From Chlorops oryzae (taxonomy: Eukaryota > Arthropoda > Insecta > Diptera > Chloropidae): 64,000 nucleotides of DNA. The stretch spans positions 19,941,985-20,005,984 of the forward strand of contig CM035807.1 in the NCBI GenBank assembly GCA_020466095.1. The letters are read 5' to 3'. A program made the translations under genes and the position numbers. The number at the start of each line of letters is the position of its first letter. Position 1 is the first letter of the stretch. Positions 18,615 through 32,049 of the stretch are shown in pieces. Under the pieces are notes generated by a model. It worked only from the letters and a program-made list of their open reading frames with translations. It had not been told where the DNA came from and did not search any database.

Positions 18615-21350
18615 TAGCTCCATCAGGTCTGGATTTCGCCATAACCTCAAAAATAAGCTCTAAGCCCCCGCTCCAAAGCGGTTTTTGGGGATTATGGCTA
18701 AATCTGCAGCCGATGGAAGTATAGGGACCCCAAAAACGTACACCTTTAATAAGAATAACGGGACTCACTATTTTCGTGGGGCTTTGATATGATAGGTTAC
18801 CCGACAAGAAAAATAAGTCACAAAAAAGTCACCTTGACTCCTGTGTGACTGAGCTCGGTACTAAAAATAGGTCATGCGGACTTAAATTTTAACTTAAAAG
18901 TGACCGAAACAGCGCAAAATTGTGTGACAATTTTCTTGTTACTGTGTTAGTCACACGAAACTCGACAGAAACTATTCAGTTACAAACTAGTCACAGAAAA
19001 CATCTCAGAAACAAGCAGAAATCACACAATATAAGCGCTCAATAACGTACTATTTGAAATGTTGCCACTGATTTTTAATAAATATTTCTTGCTATAAATT
19101 TGTTGCCACCAAATTTTACAACTGACAAGAAAAATCTTTCATATTGAATTGAATAAATAATAAATAGACTTTGAGCATCAGTTAAGCTTATTTCCAAAAC
19201 GAAATTTTACAAACGCTTCCAGTTTTATGGTGAAATAATGCATGCTACCCCTTCAAAAATGACGCCCCTCAAGAAATATGCTTATTTTATAATTTATGTT
19301 AAAATTATAATATTTTCAAATCTTTATTTTGGCCTTAGAAATGTAATTTTTTGTAATTTATGATAAATGCATACCATATCTGATGCGTTTTAAATACGCT
19401 TTTTTGCTTAAACCTAATTTTGAATCATGTTGAAGTACTTTGTAGTTTTACAAATTATAACCTCTCATAAAATAATCAATTATATAAAAAAATGGCAGAT
19501 TACTTTAAAGTTCTTGAATACGTATTTGAAACCCCATTGTGACCAAATCAGTTGTCAACGGCTATTTTCAAACACTATAGAAACCGTTAAGGTTGCATAG
19601 GAATGATTCGCAACCTAATAGCTACTGTTCAGTGACTACACTAGTGCGATTAAAGTAGAACTACGACTAAATCGGTTACTTACTATTCTCATCGGTTCCA
19701 CAAAAATAAGTGCTGCCCATATGAGGCAATCTTCCCTTTTTGGGGGAATTTAGCTATTGCGAGATTAAAGACCTCAATAAAAACTCTTATCACATCAAGG
19801 ATTTGTGCAATCGCAAAAAAAAAAAAAATTTGAATATTTAATCGCCCAAATTAGTTAAACATTATTCCTTATATTATTATTCGCAATTTTTAGATTTCCG
19901 CCGCTTTTGCGAAAACTTTTATTATAAAAGTGATATGTTCGTTATATCTTGTGAGAACCCTAGGGTCGAAATTTTCAAAGGATTATCCATACATTTCTTA
20001 TTTTTAAATGCAAAATAAATATTTGAAAGTATAAGTTATTCCTTTTCTCAAAACCCGAATATTTTTTTGCCGACTGCGACAGAAAGAGGGTAATGTTTCT
20101 CGTGCCAGTAGGTCGCCTCCGACATTTGTGACATGCCATTATGCCAGTCTGTGATAACTAGCAATTGTGCTAGCCAAAAAATGAATGGTGTGAAGTATAT
20201 TTTTTGTTTGTTTGTTTTGTGCTGGAACATATCGCACCCCGTCAACTAAAGTTGTACAACTCAAAATTTTGAATCTTTTTCATAAGTCACATGTCTACCT
20301 ATACAATAAGTTTATACTCCATTATTGGTATTGTAAATAGCAATAAAACACCATTATGTCTTTTTTGCTGCAATGATTTGATCACTTGTTGGCATTGACA
20401 AAGGGACTCATTTTGAGTTAGTGCTTTTTTGATTATTTGATTTGAGTTAAATTTTATGCTGTGCCCTTTTAATGATAAAATTCGGTTCTTTTTGTTCAAC
20501 TTTAAATCATCAAAGAGTCATCACCAAAAATAATACAGAAACAATTTAGTAAAAAAATTTATCAATAGGAACATAACTCAAAGACAATTATTTTTCTAAA
20601 AAGTGTTAAAATCAACTTTACTTTTAACTTTAAACTTTTTACATAATATTATGTGGACAACACTGATTTTTAAGCACTGAGTAGCTACATGGGTACCAAG
20701 CAGCTAATTTAAACTGCACTATTGTTGTAGAAGAACCCGCAAAAATTTGTTTTTCTTGACCCTTTTCTATGATCTCGTTCAAGCCCTACTTTTTTCGCTT
20801 ATTTGAATCGAATCTATGTTTAAAAAAAATTTTATAGACATGTGTTTGCTGCTATGATTCGCCAAATAAACTAACAACATACTATTGGTCACACAAATGT
20901 ATTAAAGTCAGTATGAAATAACTTGATAGCTATAATACAGACTCACGCATGGCTACAATGAGAAGTTTTGTTTTAGTCGCTATAAGAATTGAATGAAACC
21001 CTTTTGTGCCTACTCTTACTTGCCACAGAGCAGTTTCTTGAACGCGCTCAGTAACAAAAATCTGATTCGGTTGCATTGAACTTATTCAAAACTCGACAGT
21101 GATTCGCAGTTTCAATCCATATAATTTGTAACCGATAAATATAGTTATGTGTGACTCCTTAAAAAAGAAGTTACAGAAAACCTTTGTTTTGACATCTCGG
21201 CAACTGGATTGGTTTCATGAAACTCCTTTTACGACTATTCAGCAACTGATTTTGGTTGCAAAGCATTCTTGTGTTCTGCTCGGGTAGCGATTCTCTAATT
21301 CCCTTCAAGATTTTGAACAGAGTCTGGAATTTTGATGTTATGGTTTAACA
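18615..21350. other. Non-coding intron stretch
   Basis: AT-rich sequence with scattered AAGTCAC/GTGTGAC motifs at 18810-19020, probably an eroded element, and no supported gene. Frames at 20048-20245 and 20299-20499 lack domains. Confidence 0.4.
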
Positions 21351-21357
21351 AGTCTTT

Positions 21358-22037
21358 TTTATACCCAGCGTAAGCGGGGTATATTAGTTTTGTGCGAATC
21401 TTGTAACAGGGAGAACTAAGCTCCGGAGATATAGACATATATATATAGAAATGATCAGGATGAAAAACTGAATCGATTTAGACATGTCCGTCTGTCCGTC
21501 CGTCCGTCCGTATGTCCGTCTGTCCGTCTGTCCGTCCGTCCGTGGTCGGATCTCCTCCGAAACGGCTGGACCAATCAAGTCGAAATTTGGCACACAGGTA
21601 TATCGGGATCCGAGTATGATCCTAAGTAAAAATGGGAGACATCCGCCCACTGCCACGCCCACAAATGAATATAATGTGTTTTCAGTAAAATGCTTGTAAC
21701 TTGCGAACCACTCAACACATTCCATTGATATTTGGTGTACTGGTAAACTACGAAAAGGGACATATCCTGGCAAAAAATGGACGCCGCCCTCCGTGAGCCA
21801 CGCCCACAAATAAGCCCACAAATAAGGGCTTATCGTAACTTGTGAAGTAAAAGGCGTAGAAGGTTCAAATTCGCAACATAGGTTCACCAAGGCGAATGAA
21901 GGGTGTAGGGAAATAATTTATGTGGCCCTCCCACTGCCACGCCCACAAATAGAGAAGAAAAACATAGTGCACTCATAATGTCGGGACGCTGGGTATTTCA
22001 AAGTCGGGCTTGACCGACTTTAGCTTTCTTACTTGTT
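21358..22037. repeat. Dispersed repeat with (GTCY)n core, DINE-1/Helitron-like
   Basis: Bounded by inverted ATACCCAGCGT (from 21361) and GACGCTGGGTATT (about 21985-21998), with ACTTGTTTTT at the right end. It contains a GTCTGTCCGTCCGTCC microsatellite (about 21485-21542) and repeated CCACGCCCACAAAT blocks. A GTCY microsatellite core is described for DINE-1-type Helitron relatives in flies; that assignment is inference. Open frames across it are fortuitous. Confidence 0.5.
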
Positions 22038-22523
22038 TTTATTTTTAATTAATAAGTCAACGAACAGGTGTTCTTACAGACTTCTCACACTCTGTACAAA
22101 AAGCAAGGGTTACTAAGGGTATTAAGGGTTTCTATACTAAATTTTGTTAAGCAGCTGCGAATATTGGTGTCTTGCAGGCCAAGCTTTTTCCCCACTCTGG
22201 GCAAAAACAGGGACTATTGGTCTCTGTTGGGAAAACCAGACTGCCGAGTTAGTCGAAGAGAGCAGAGTTCTTAGTTCTCTCATTTTTAAGTCCACTGGGA
22301 AAAAGAGTTCTTTGTGATTCTTATCTAAGCCAATCAATTGGAATCATACCTATTAGAAAAGAGGTTGCACTGCTTTTATCTGAAGCACAATAGGCCACAA
22401 ATATTGCCACAATTTTTATTTTCTGGCATTCGACTTTTACATTTTGTGGGTTCTTCGATGGGATAATAGCCTCAAGTGAGAGAACTGCAATCTCTTTTCT
22501 AACATAATGGTCTTTGGTCACTA

Positions 22524-23102
22524 TCCCAGCGGGGAAATGTCCCGCGGACATCCCCGATGATGTCCTAGTGACTTCGGAGCCGTAATGCATACTATTTCCG
22601 GTGACACTTTGTATGACAATTACACAGGAGCTGACAGGGACTTCAGCGGTGACATTATCACCGGAAGATTAGAAAATGTCACTGGTCATGCTAAGGGATG
22701 CGATGGCGAAAAAAGCATTTGAGAGCAGCACATTGCTCTTTTCTCTCTAAATGTAAATTTATAGAAACCAGTTTGATAACTCTCTTCTTTGCCCTCTCTT
22801 TGAATGTTTCGAAAATTTTTAAAAATCTATTTTTAACAATTTTTGTTCGCCTCAGCCAGGGATCGAACCCGCAATCTTCGGATTCTGAGTCGAGCACTCA
22901 TCATCTACGCCACTTCATGCTAACGCTGAACTGACGCTAAAACCTTATTTAAATTTCAGTAGCCAATGAGAGTCAAGCACATGAACAGCATCCCTCCACG
23001 ATGACATGTCCCTCCAAGATGCCATGCATGACAATGTCATCTATATGTCATTGATGACATCATTGGTGACTTTGTCATGCAGGAGATAATTTTCCGCTGG
23101 GA
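22524..23102. mobile_element. Foldback-like element containing a tRNA-like head
   Basis: TATCCCAGCGGGGAAA at 22522-22537 and the complement of TTTCCGCTGGGATA at 23091-23104 mark inverted ends. The inner flanks are rich in TGACATC/GATGTCA repeats. A tRNA-like SINE head (complement at about 22850-22915) occupies the middle, so either a SINE inserted in a MITE or a composite element. Confidence 0.5.
22800..22920 (-). repeat. tRNA-derived SINE head
   Basis: On the minus strand GTGGCGTAGATGATGAGTGC resembles a box A/D-arm and GCGGGTTCGATCCCTGGC contains a near-consensus box B. An A/T-rich body with GGCGAACAAAAATT follows. No closed acceptor stem was found, so it is a SINE rather than a functional tRNA. 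Confidence 0.55.
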
Positions 23103-25285
23103 TAATATTGAAGAAAGAAATTCATTCTTGTGTGCGGTTGAAATATAATCCTCTTCCATCGATTCAATGCAGTCAAGCATAATTTTCTTACTGTCATAAA
23201 CAAATTCTTAAAGGTCACCTTCTTATATTCTTTCCCCCCCCTTAACCGCTCTTTAAGTGCTCTTTATATTCAATTTCAATTCGATCGAATGCTTTCGAAC
23301 AAAATTTTCCTCAACAAAAAAATTTGGCCAACACAATAAATCTTTCGGCAATGTTCTCATGATTTGTTTATAATGAATGAAAAGATCTTTAAGATGCTGA
23401 TGTAGAGTACATATATATATTCTTCAATAAATTTGTTTGTAATCAAATGTAATGAAATTTTCGGTATGAGACTTAATAATAAAATCGTTTATGTGTATGT
23501 GCTGCTCCAAATATATGAAAAGAGAGCCAGGGAGCTATTTATTTACAAAATTCCCATTCATTTTGTACTTAAGTACGTTCGAGACGCTACAACAAGACGA
23601 AACGATGCGATGGGACGAAGACGACGACGACGGCGGAGGGGGGATGGATGGATGGATAGATGGTTCATGTGTGCTCGCCATGTAAGGAAAAATAAAAAAT
23701 AAATAAATAAAATAAAAGTCTTTATGAATCCATTTGTTTATGGCATGCCTGAGGTCTGCATAATTCATTTGAATTTTTGCTTTATTGCATGCAAGCGAAA
23801 GCGCACAAACAATTCCACACGACGCGTCGTATGTACATACATACATACGAACGTTAATAAAATAAATAAAACGCTTTATGAAAATTTGAATTGTATCTTC
23901 TTCGGCCGCGCATCGAAGGCAGACTGAAAAGACCGACATGTATGAACATAATGGACAAATAGAAATTTCTAAAGTACAGTGCCTGGGCTTCAGTTTCAGT
24001 GGGGCATCCAATTGATATGTTACCTCCCAGCTCCCGGCCATTTGAAAACGATTTCATAAAATAAACGATTTCAAAGGCGCTATAATCGAAAAACTGGTAA
24101 AAGGTGTTAAATAGCTCATTGGGATTCTTAAGAATGCTTCGCCTTTATGCGTTTCTTTTTTCTCCTCTTAATTGCGAAGAAGAAAATGTAAACAAGATTT
24201 TGAGAAGGAAATTCGATGGAAATGATTTCCAAAATAAAATATTTATTTTTTTTCGAAAGTACAATTAGACCCAATTAAGACAAAAACGAATTAAAATCTT
24301 AGAAAAGAGAGGGGGAAGAAATTGCAAAACAACTTTTCATAATCGATCTCAGTCATGGGCTGTGTATTTTTTTTCTTTCTTTATTCTTCGCTCGCTCGGG
24401 TATTCATCAATCCATTCGCGTAAGCATCTTTCAAAATGTATTTCCGTGTTTTAAAAATTATTCAAAAAATAAAAAAAAATAAAAAAAATAAAACTCAACA
24501 ACAACCGCTTCTGAGTGCCCACAAGAGAAATTGAATTGAAATGAGATGAGATGAGATGAGAGGAAAATGAAAAGCAAAGCAATCCATTTGCATGCATATA
24601 TAGACATATGTACGTGAATATGGTGTTAGCACATAAAATCCGTCCATCAGCTTAGATAATCCGACTCCACTCTGCACCATTGACAGCAAAAAAAAAAAAA
24701 TTAAATAAAAAAAAAACAGCACATAATTAACTTTCCGTAATTGCCCGCGAGAATTTCAAAATTTCAAAACCAATTAATCTGTGCTTTGGTTTTTCATGTT
24801 GTTGCTGCTGTTGTTGTTGTTGCTGCTGTTTTGTTCTTGTTTTTCTGAAAATTTTATTTCGCCTGAAATTCTCAAAAGCGTTCGCAGCAATTCGAATTCT
24901 TATTTCGCTTTCAAATTATGAGTTATTAATAACACGACCGTGCCAAATGGTAATATTCGTCGTTCTTTGGCGGAAAAGTCAATTTTGAAAAATACGTTCA
25001 AAACACATTCAAAATGCCATAAAATTTCTTCAAATTCGCAGAATTCAATCTTAATTTGCTTTATTATAGTTGTTACAGCGTGGGAATTTGTGTGTGTTGT
25101 GTTCTTTGTGCGAAAATTTTGTTGCTTTTAAAAGCGTTCAAAACGAATTCTATGCCAAAAGATTATTTCATTGAGTCGCAAGTAATGCGTTTTTAGGAGC
25201 AGGAGGAATGAGGTCAGGTTTTGGAAAATTGTTGAGGAGAGCTTCAAAGCAAGAAGTATGCGAGGAAAGTAGCTTTTTAAGTCAG
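23103..25285. other. Non-coding intron stretch
   Basis: It contains simple repeats: GACGACGACGG and GGATGGATGGATGG at about 23618-23660, ATAAATAAATAAA near 23695, TACATACATACATAC at 23832-23847, and TTGCTGCTGTTG at 24800-24830. No recognisable gene. Confidence 0.4.
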
Positions 25286-25770
25286 CAGTGAGGAAGTGAG
25301 GAGGGGGAAAGTAGAAGAGGAGAGAAGAGGAGGAGAAGTAGGAGGAGAAGAAGGAGGAGAAGGAGGAGGAGAAGCAGGAGGAGAAGAGGAGGAGAAGCAG
25401 GAGGAGAAGTAGGAGGAGAAGTAGGAGGAGAAGCAGGAGGAGAAGCAGGAGGAGAAGCAGGAGGAGAGAGGAGGAGAGAGAGGAGGAGAAGAGGAGGAGA
25501 AGCAGGAGGAGAGAAGGAGGAGAAGAGGAGGAGAAGAGGAAGGAGAGAAGAGAGAGGAGAAGAAGGAGGAGAAGGAAGGAGGAGGAGAAGAAGGAGGAGA
25601 AGAGAGAGAAGGAGGAAGAAGAGGAGGAGAAGGAGGAGGAGGAAGGAGGAGGAGAAGAGGAGAGAGAGAGGAGAGAGAAGGAGGAGAGAGGAGAGAGGAG
25701 AGAGGAGAAGAGGAGGAAGGAGGAGGAGAGGAGGAGGAGAGAGGAGGAGAAGGAGGAGTAGGAGGAGGAA
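25286..25770. repeat. About 485 bp homopurine minisatellite (AGGAGGAGA-like)
   Basis: Nearly every base on the plus strand is A or G, in irregular GGAGGAGAAG units. The complementary strand therefore has an open frame of over 200 Ser/Leu-rich codons, which is a by-product. Such mirror-like polypurine tracts can adopt triplex structures; that is general knowledge. Confidence 0.9.
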
Positions 25771-25819
25771 CCTCGTGTTTTCACCAGAAAATCAGCAGCT
25801 GTTTGAATTATTTTATAAA

Positions 25820-25959
25820 CAGTGTACTCTCCTTTAAGCCGACACCTACGGGACCGAAAAATGTGTCCGCCTTACAGAGGTGTTCGTTTAAATGGGCAAA
25901 CATTTAAGAAACAAGAACACTAGAGCTTTCTCAAGAAGTGTCAAATAGAGAGTACACTG
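25820..25959. mobile_element. MITE with CAGTGTACTCTC ends, copy 1
   Basis: CAGTGTACTCTCCTTTAAGC at the left is mirrored by GAGAGTACACTG at the right. The interior includes GCCGACACC and GTGTCCGCC motifs. A second copy with TA target duplication lies at 44318-44477. Confidence 0.65.
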
Positions 25960-27980
25960 TGTATTTTAACTTTTTCATAATGTTTTCTAACAAGGGCGTA
26001 TTTGGAGGGCAAGAGGGTTTGATGAGGACATGACCCTTTCCCCTTTAAGACGAAATTAACTTGAAAATAAATTTAGGAGTTTAAATCTCCTTTAATTTTC
26101 CCGGCGCCCGGGGAACAATGGAGGAAGTGCCGCCCCGTCCCCGCCCAAAATAAAAAGACCTTTATAAACCCCTCTCACTACGCTACTCCATAACTTAACT
26201 AGTGTACCATATACCTCTTTTATGAAGAATATACCTAGCGAAAAGACATCACCAGAAAGACGCAGCATATACTGAAAATAGGAGATTTTTGTCCCCTAGA
26301 CTTTGTGTGTCAAAATAAGTATGCATCAACTCCTTCCTGTAGAAACCGAGCAACAGAACCACGTAATGTAAATCAAGAGTGACTGAGCTTAAAGCTATGA
26401 AAACTTAAGTCAAGCCACACAATAGGGAACCTATCCGGAAGCCTGAATTGCCTTAATTTATTACCCACTGATAAAAATGAGAGTTTCCGAGATTGTTAAA
26501 AAGTTATTCTTTCAAAAGAAATATAACCCACTTACAATCTTATAAAGCTTCCTCTCTATCTACGCCTTTCAAGTCAGCTATAGAAGAATCACAAAGCTAT
26601 GCAAAGAACCTATAGAAATTCTTTATAAGAATTGTATGAACAGATATGCGAACGATCTCTATTGGTCATTTCAAGACCGAGGCAATTGTAAAAACTTTCA
26701 TTGTAGCTCTCCGAGAATGATTGCTAACTCGTTTGTTCACCGTTAAATTGCTTTATAAATTATTCATATTGTTTCATGATTTGGTCGCCTCAAGGCGTGG
26801 TTACATTAAAATGGAACCTTTCATTTATTGACATGAAAATGAATGAATGAATTCAGTAAATAAAAAAAAAAAATTAAATAAAAATTATTCATTGCAAGGT
26901 AAATTGAATTTATGAATAAGAATTTATGGATAAGCACTCGTATATGGATTAACCTTTTTACAGTCAATCATCGTTTAGCCATCTCTGTAAGTTCAGACAC
27001 GCCGTTGAAATACTAATTATGTGCGCCATTTAAATAGATTTTTCATCATTCGAGATATCGAACGGCAGCACACCATGAGGCACCTATGTGAGTATGTATG
27101 TACCTATGTTAGTATGTACCTAACTTTGTCCATTGGGACTTTCATGTGGCATTTAGTCGCACATTCGATTGGGTGTTGTGCAAATGCAGATGTGCTCATA
27201 AACGATGTGATGAGCAATATTCAACGCAAGCATTTTCCCCCCCCTTTTGTTGTTGAGGTTTTTTCTTCATACACTTTTTTCCTTTCAAATTCTTTTTTTC
27301 GTTCAGCATTTTGTTGACAGACATTCATCATATTTTTGTGCTCATTTCGAGAGTTGCTCCCTTTGATTTCGTGTTTTTTCATGAATGCAGGAAATGTTTT
27401 TCTCTTTTCGTTCATTTTTATTTGTTTTTTGTTGCTTAATTCATATTCGATATATAATTTTTGACATGATTTTGTGCTTTAGGGACTATTTTGCTTAAGT
27501 ATTTTCACTATCTATACGAATCTTGCTCTTCGTACTGATATTATTTTCTAAAATAATTATTTTTACCCAGCAAACAATTTTAGAATGGTCATATTCATAT
27601 TCATGAGTCCGAAATTAGTCTACAAAATGGGTAAAATATGAGAGGCTGCGAGATATTGGTCCGAAATAAGTGAGAAATATGAGGCTTATAGAAATAAGTC
27701 TGAAATGAGTTTATGGAAGTAAGGGTGTTACAGTCAGGCGAGCCTAGTACTCGACATAGATAAAGGGTTAGTTTGCATGTTTGAATATATTTTAAAAAAC
27801 CACTACTAAGTCGAAAAACTTCGATTTTAGGGGAATTTTTTGCAACAGATCCTAGTACTAGAGGTACCTACCTTTAAAAATGGATCGATAAAAGAACCAT
27901 TTTTCTCGAACTTGACCTTACTAATGACTTCGCCAAAATACATAATGAATTTCGTCAAGATAGAGCAAACTCTTCGATAA
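25960..27980. other. Non-coding intron stretch
   Basis: Mostly AT-rich. Around 25990-26190 is a degenerate GC-rich patch (GGCGCCCGGGGAAC, then CACTACGCTACTCC) resembling the hAT-like MITE at 59384-59534. No gene was seen. Confidence 0.35.
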
Positions 27981-27989
27981 GAAAAGTGT

Positions 27990-28575
27990 ATACAGACAGA
28001 CAGACAGGGACAGAGACAGCTAGAGACAGAAAGAGACGGACAGAGACAGCTAGAGACAGAAAGAGACGGACAAAGACAGGCAAATACAGACAAAGACAGG
28101 CAAATACAGACAAAGACAGGCAAATACAGACAAAGGCAGGCAAATACAGACAAGAGACAAGAGCAAAGACAGACAAAGCACAGACAGATAAAGACAGACA
28201 AGACAGACAGAGACAGACAGAGACAGACAAGACAGACAGAGACAGACAGAGACAGACAGAGACAGACAGAGACAGACAAGACAGACAGAGACAGACAGAG
28301 ACAGACAGAGACAGACAAAGACAGACAAAGACAGACAAAGACAGGCAAAGACAGACAGAGACAGACAGAACAGACAGATACAGACAGACAAAGACAGACA
28401 AAGACACAGAAAAACAGACAGAGACAGACAGAGACAGACAGAGACAGGCAAAGACAGACAAAGACAGACAAAGACAGACAAAGACAGGCAAAGACAGGCA
28501 AAGGCAACAAAGAGACAGACAAACAGATACAGACAGACAGAGACAGACAAAAACAGGCAGACAGACAGACATAGG
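27990..28575. repeat. 10-bp minisatellite (AGACAGACAA/AGACAGACAG)
   Basis: About 580 bp of tandem decamers with variants such as AGACAGGCAAATAC. Because the unit is not a multiple of three and lacks stops, several frames on both strands stay open for 160-260 codons; these are not genes. The complement reads Cys/Leu/Ser/Val-rich repeats. Confidence 0.92.
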
Positions 28576-31500
28576 TAAATCTAATCTCTTGGTGACACTG
28601 ATCATTACTATACAACCGCACAAACGTAATATACCATCGAGACAGAGTCGGGCGGGCATAAAATGTGTCAAATATAAGGATCAGAAAAATTAGTCCAAAA
28701 TGAGCCCAAAATATACATACATACCTACGAGTATATTAAATATATTTAGGTACTTGGCGTGGAAAAATGTTTCAGCAATTAAAGAAATCTAGTTTTCGTT
28801 TGACAGTTGACTTTTTGTTGATAAAGGAAATAAAAAATTAGCTTATTTTTGAAAAAAAATATTTAAAGAAGCTTTTAGTGAAGACCTCACTATATTCAAA
28901 TGCTTGGCTATATTCGTTTCGCATACACCTTGTAACAGTGACAGCCGAAGAGGTCAATTGAATTAATTTAACTTCAGTAAAGTTAAATGAGGCAGTGATG
29001 CCAGATTGAGGGATTTTTACCATTTTGAGGAACTTTTTCGATTGAATTTTTAACTAAAAAACCATTTCAACGAGATTTTTTTCGGATCGGATTTTTGTAG
29101 AAATTTGAACAAGAGATTTTTTTGTACATCCGTACGAAAAGTGGCGCCGAAAAAAGGGCAGATCTGGTCGACTAAGAGACATTTTATGACAAAGGAATCC
29201 AGTTTTTTTTTTAAATAACATCAAATTTTTTTGAAGAGCAAGCATACTCCGAACTACGCCCAGCAATACAAGGCCATAAAATTGTGTACCCTTTAGGGTA
29301 CCTGCACGCGAGCGACATGCCTTCGGTGCGGTCCCCTTAACGATTTGAATGCTTCGTGAAAACTTATCGATGAGAGAGAATTCTTAACCCATTTTGAGCC
29401 GACAACACAACAAATAGTCATTTATTTTGTTCGACAAATCGAACAGTCGACCTTCAATGGGTTAAGCCTTTTCTCTGCAAACCTACCAAGAAAAGAATGT
29501 TCATTAACTATGTTGACCGACTTTAGCTCAATTGATTGGCCTTACATTGGGCTAAGAATTTTAGAGAAAAATATTTGATTTATTTGCTTGTTTTATCTTT
29601 GTAATTCAATTATCACTCGTCTTGATTTATATCGTGAACCAGAATCTACACGGTCTTCTGTAATATATCAAATGCCTCTAAGATTACTAAATTCTCTCGC
29701 AGCATTTCTTTCCACACATTAAAAAAAAATTTTATTTTTAATTAAGTGGTTTATTCTTGTTTTTCTTTTCTCTTAATATTTGTTTTGCACAGATGAATTT
29801 TAGCATAAGCTGTTTCAATTTAGCATGTTCGAATGTTGTTGAGGTATTTTTATAGCCAAAAAAAAAATAAAAAAATAAAAACAAATAAATATTTATTTTG
29901 GCACAAAATATTCTTAGTTCCTTCGGCAATATTAACCAGTTGAATGAGCTCTCTCAATGCGAATTAAAATCCTCTTTTATTGAAAAATACTCGCATGCTA
30001 TAATTTCTTCATTTATGCGATACACTTTCAGCATTTCGTATGAATAAATACGGATGCAGAGTTATTACGGATGATTTATTCGACTTTAAGCGTAAGCATA
30101 TCAAGTCGAATTATTTTTAACTCAAAGTCAAATGAAAAGAATATGAGAGGTTGAGAGTTGGCAATAAAAACACCAAGCGGAATGAGGAATGAATAAATAC
30201 GTACAATTTTCATAGGAATTTCGAAACGTTGAAAGTGAAGAGGGGCGAATTTTCATAGATATTTATATATAAAAATATATATATTTTTTTTTATCGTGAG
30301 ACTAAATCAATCAGCAAGATTGAAGGATTATGCGAACATTAATATTTTCTTGAAACAAATGGCATGTGCTACACATAAACCGAGTTGTATTTCAATCAAC
30401 ATAAGCAGCCTACGGGGCGATTTCAAAAGGGGAAAATATGATATTCATAGAGACTTTCCGTTTCCTCTTCTTTTTACTGGCAGCTCTCATGAGAACTACG
30501 ACTTATGCTGTGATATAATTAACTTCAAATTGCAAAAGAGAAGAAGAGAAAATTCCTTTACTTTTGCCCCCTTTCCACTTTTCCGCTTTTACTTGGAAAA
30601 GATTTTTACGTTTTTCCTTCATCTTGGACAACAACATAGCATCATTATGAGTGAATTTATGAAATGTGGGGTGTAGTATCGGCTGTGGTGGGTGCCTAAA
30701 CGGAAAATGGGAAATATGTATGTATCTGCGTATGTATGTCGTACGCATCGGATTGTGCAAGAAAGACGCACTGAGCCCACTGAGTAGGCAGTGTAGACAG
30801 CTCCTTAAATTGTGATTTTCTTGAAGCCAACGGTGCGTGCACTTGCGTCTGTCGGAGCAGATTTTCTACAATTTTCTTTAATGCGCTAATTTAGCATATT
30901 CTATGTCGTTTCTTTCAGTTTTTTTTTTGTTTTTCTGTTTCTGCTTCTTCGTTTTATTACGTTTGTGGCTCGAATTGTGATGAAAGAAGATGACTAGCAG
31001 ACATGACGGCAGGCGGCAATGGAAATTATGATAATTGGTTTCAATTTCACTTGACTTTTTTCAGTTATTTGTTCGAATGCGAGATAAAAATAGAAAACAA
31101 ATTGAAGATTTTCTTTTTTTTTTTTATTTTCTTTTTGTGAATTTCACAAGAAAAATTGTAGAGAGCACTGACATGGACTGGAAATTGATACATGTATTTT
31201 AATTAAAATCAGCCGGGTGTACATACATACATACATATTTGCTTCTATTTAAGAAAACGAATAAAAAAAATAATTACCTCAACATGAATTCCATCATCAT
31301 CGTCAATCGAGAACATGTTGCTGGGCTATGCTTTTTTTTAACGTTTTGATCAATACACAAATATGTATATAAATATTAGAGCTTGTTATTTTCATGTCAA
31401 TAACCGTTAGCCGATGTAATGTACTTTCATTTAGGACATGCAGAATTCTGTTAATAAGTATAAACCTGTTTCGGCAGGCATCACATCATTTGGCAGGCCA

Positions 31501-31805
31501 TAATTTTGTCGAAATAATGAAGACAGTACATTACCTTAGCAAGCATTGCCTTATGTAGCTAAACCATTAACATATCAGTGTACCTCCCCTGTAGAAGATT
31601 GGAGTACTCGAGGGTATGGTCTAAGAGTACTCGTAAATTCCCCAGTACTACACTCGCCATTCATTTCCCCCACAATGCATTCAACTGACGATTTTAACAT
31701 TGTGCTGTCATTGAAAAATCTCTACTCGCATTTGAAGTAGTGTAGAAGTAGAGATTATGGGGCCAATCAAGTACATTTGATATGTTACGTTACTAGCAAA
31801 GGCAA
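28576..31805. other. Non-coding intron stretch
   Basis: AT-rich with TACATACATACATAC (31220 region) and a T10-plus run near 31112-31122. No coding domain was recognised in frames such as 30296-30676. Confidence 0.4.
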
Positions 31806-31809
31806 CGGC

Positions 31810-31905
31810 TCGGGCTGAAGTAGCGCATGGGTAGAGCATTTGCCGCACGCCCCGGAAGACCGGGTTCGATTCTCGCCAAAGCGCAGTTTTTTTTTTTTTT
31901 TTTTT
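31810..31905 (+). repeat. tRNA-like SINE head followed by T-run
   Basis: GTAGCGCATGGGTAGAGCA resembles a D-arm/box A and GACCGGGTTCGATTCTCG contains a near-consensus box B with four of five T-stem pairs. A run of about 20 T follows. The acceptor stem does not close, so it is a SINE or tRNA pseudogene, not a working tRNA. Confidence 0.5.
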
Positions 31906-32049
31906 GGATTAGTTATTCAAAATTAAATATTAAGAAGAATAAAATGCAAATAAAAAAAAAAAAAAAACAAGGGTCTCTAAATTCATAGAAATATTTGAAA
32001 AAGTTCTGAGACGTCAATGCACCAATGGCGAAGTCAGACAAGCCATGTG

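Noticed and set aside
25128..25784. 218-codon minus-strand open frame
   Set aside because: Ser/Leu repeat produced by the homopurine minisatellite; no domain or splice context.
27827..28693. Open frames of 166-264 codons on both strands
   Set aside because: By-product of a stop-free 10-bp tandem repeat; peptides are pure repeats.
31810..31890. Functional tRNA gene
   Set aside because: Box A/B-like elements are present but the acceptor stem does not pair and the anticodon arm is unclear.
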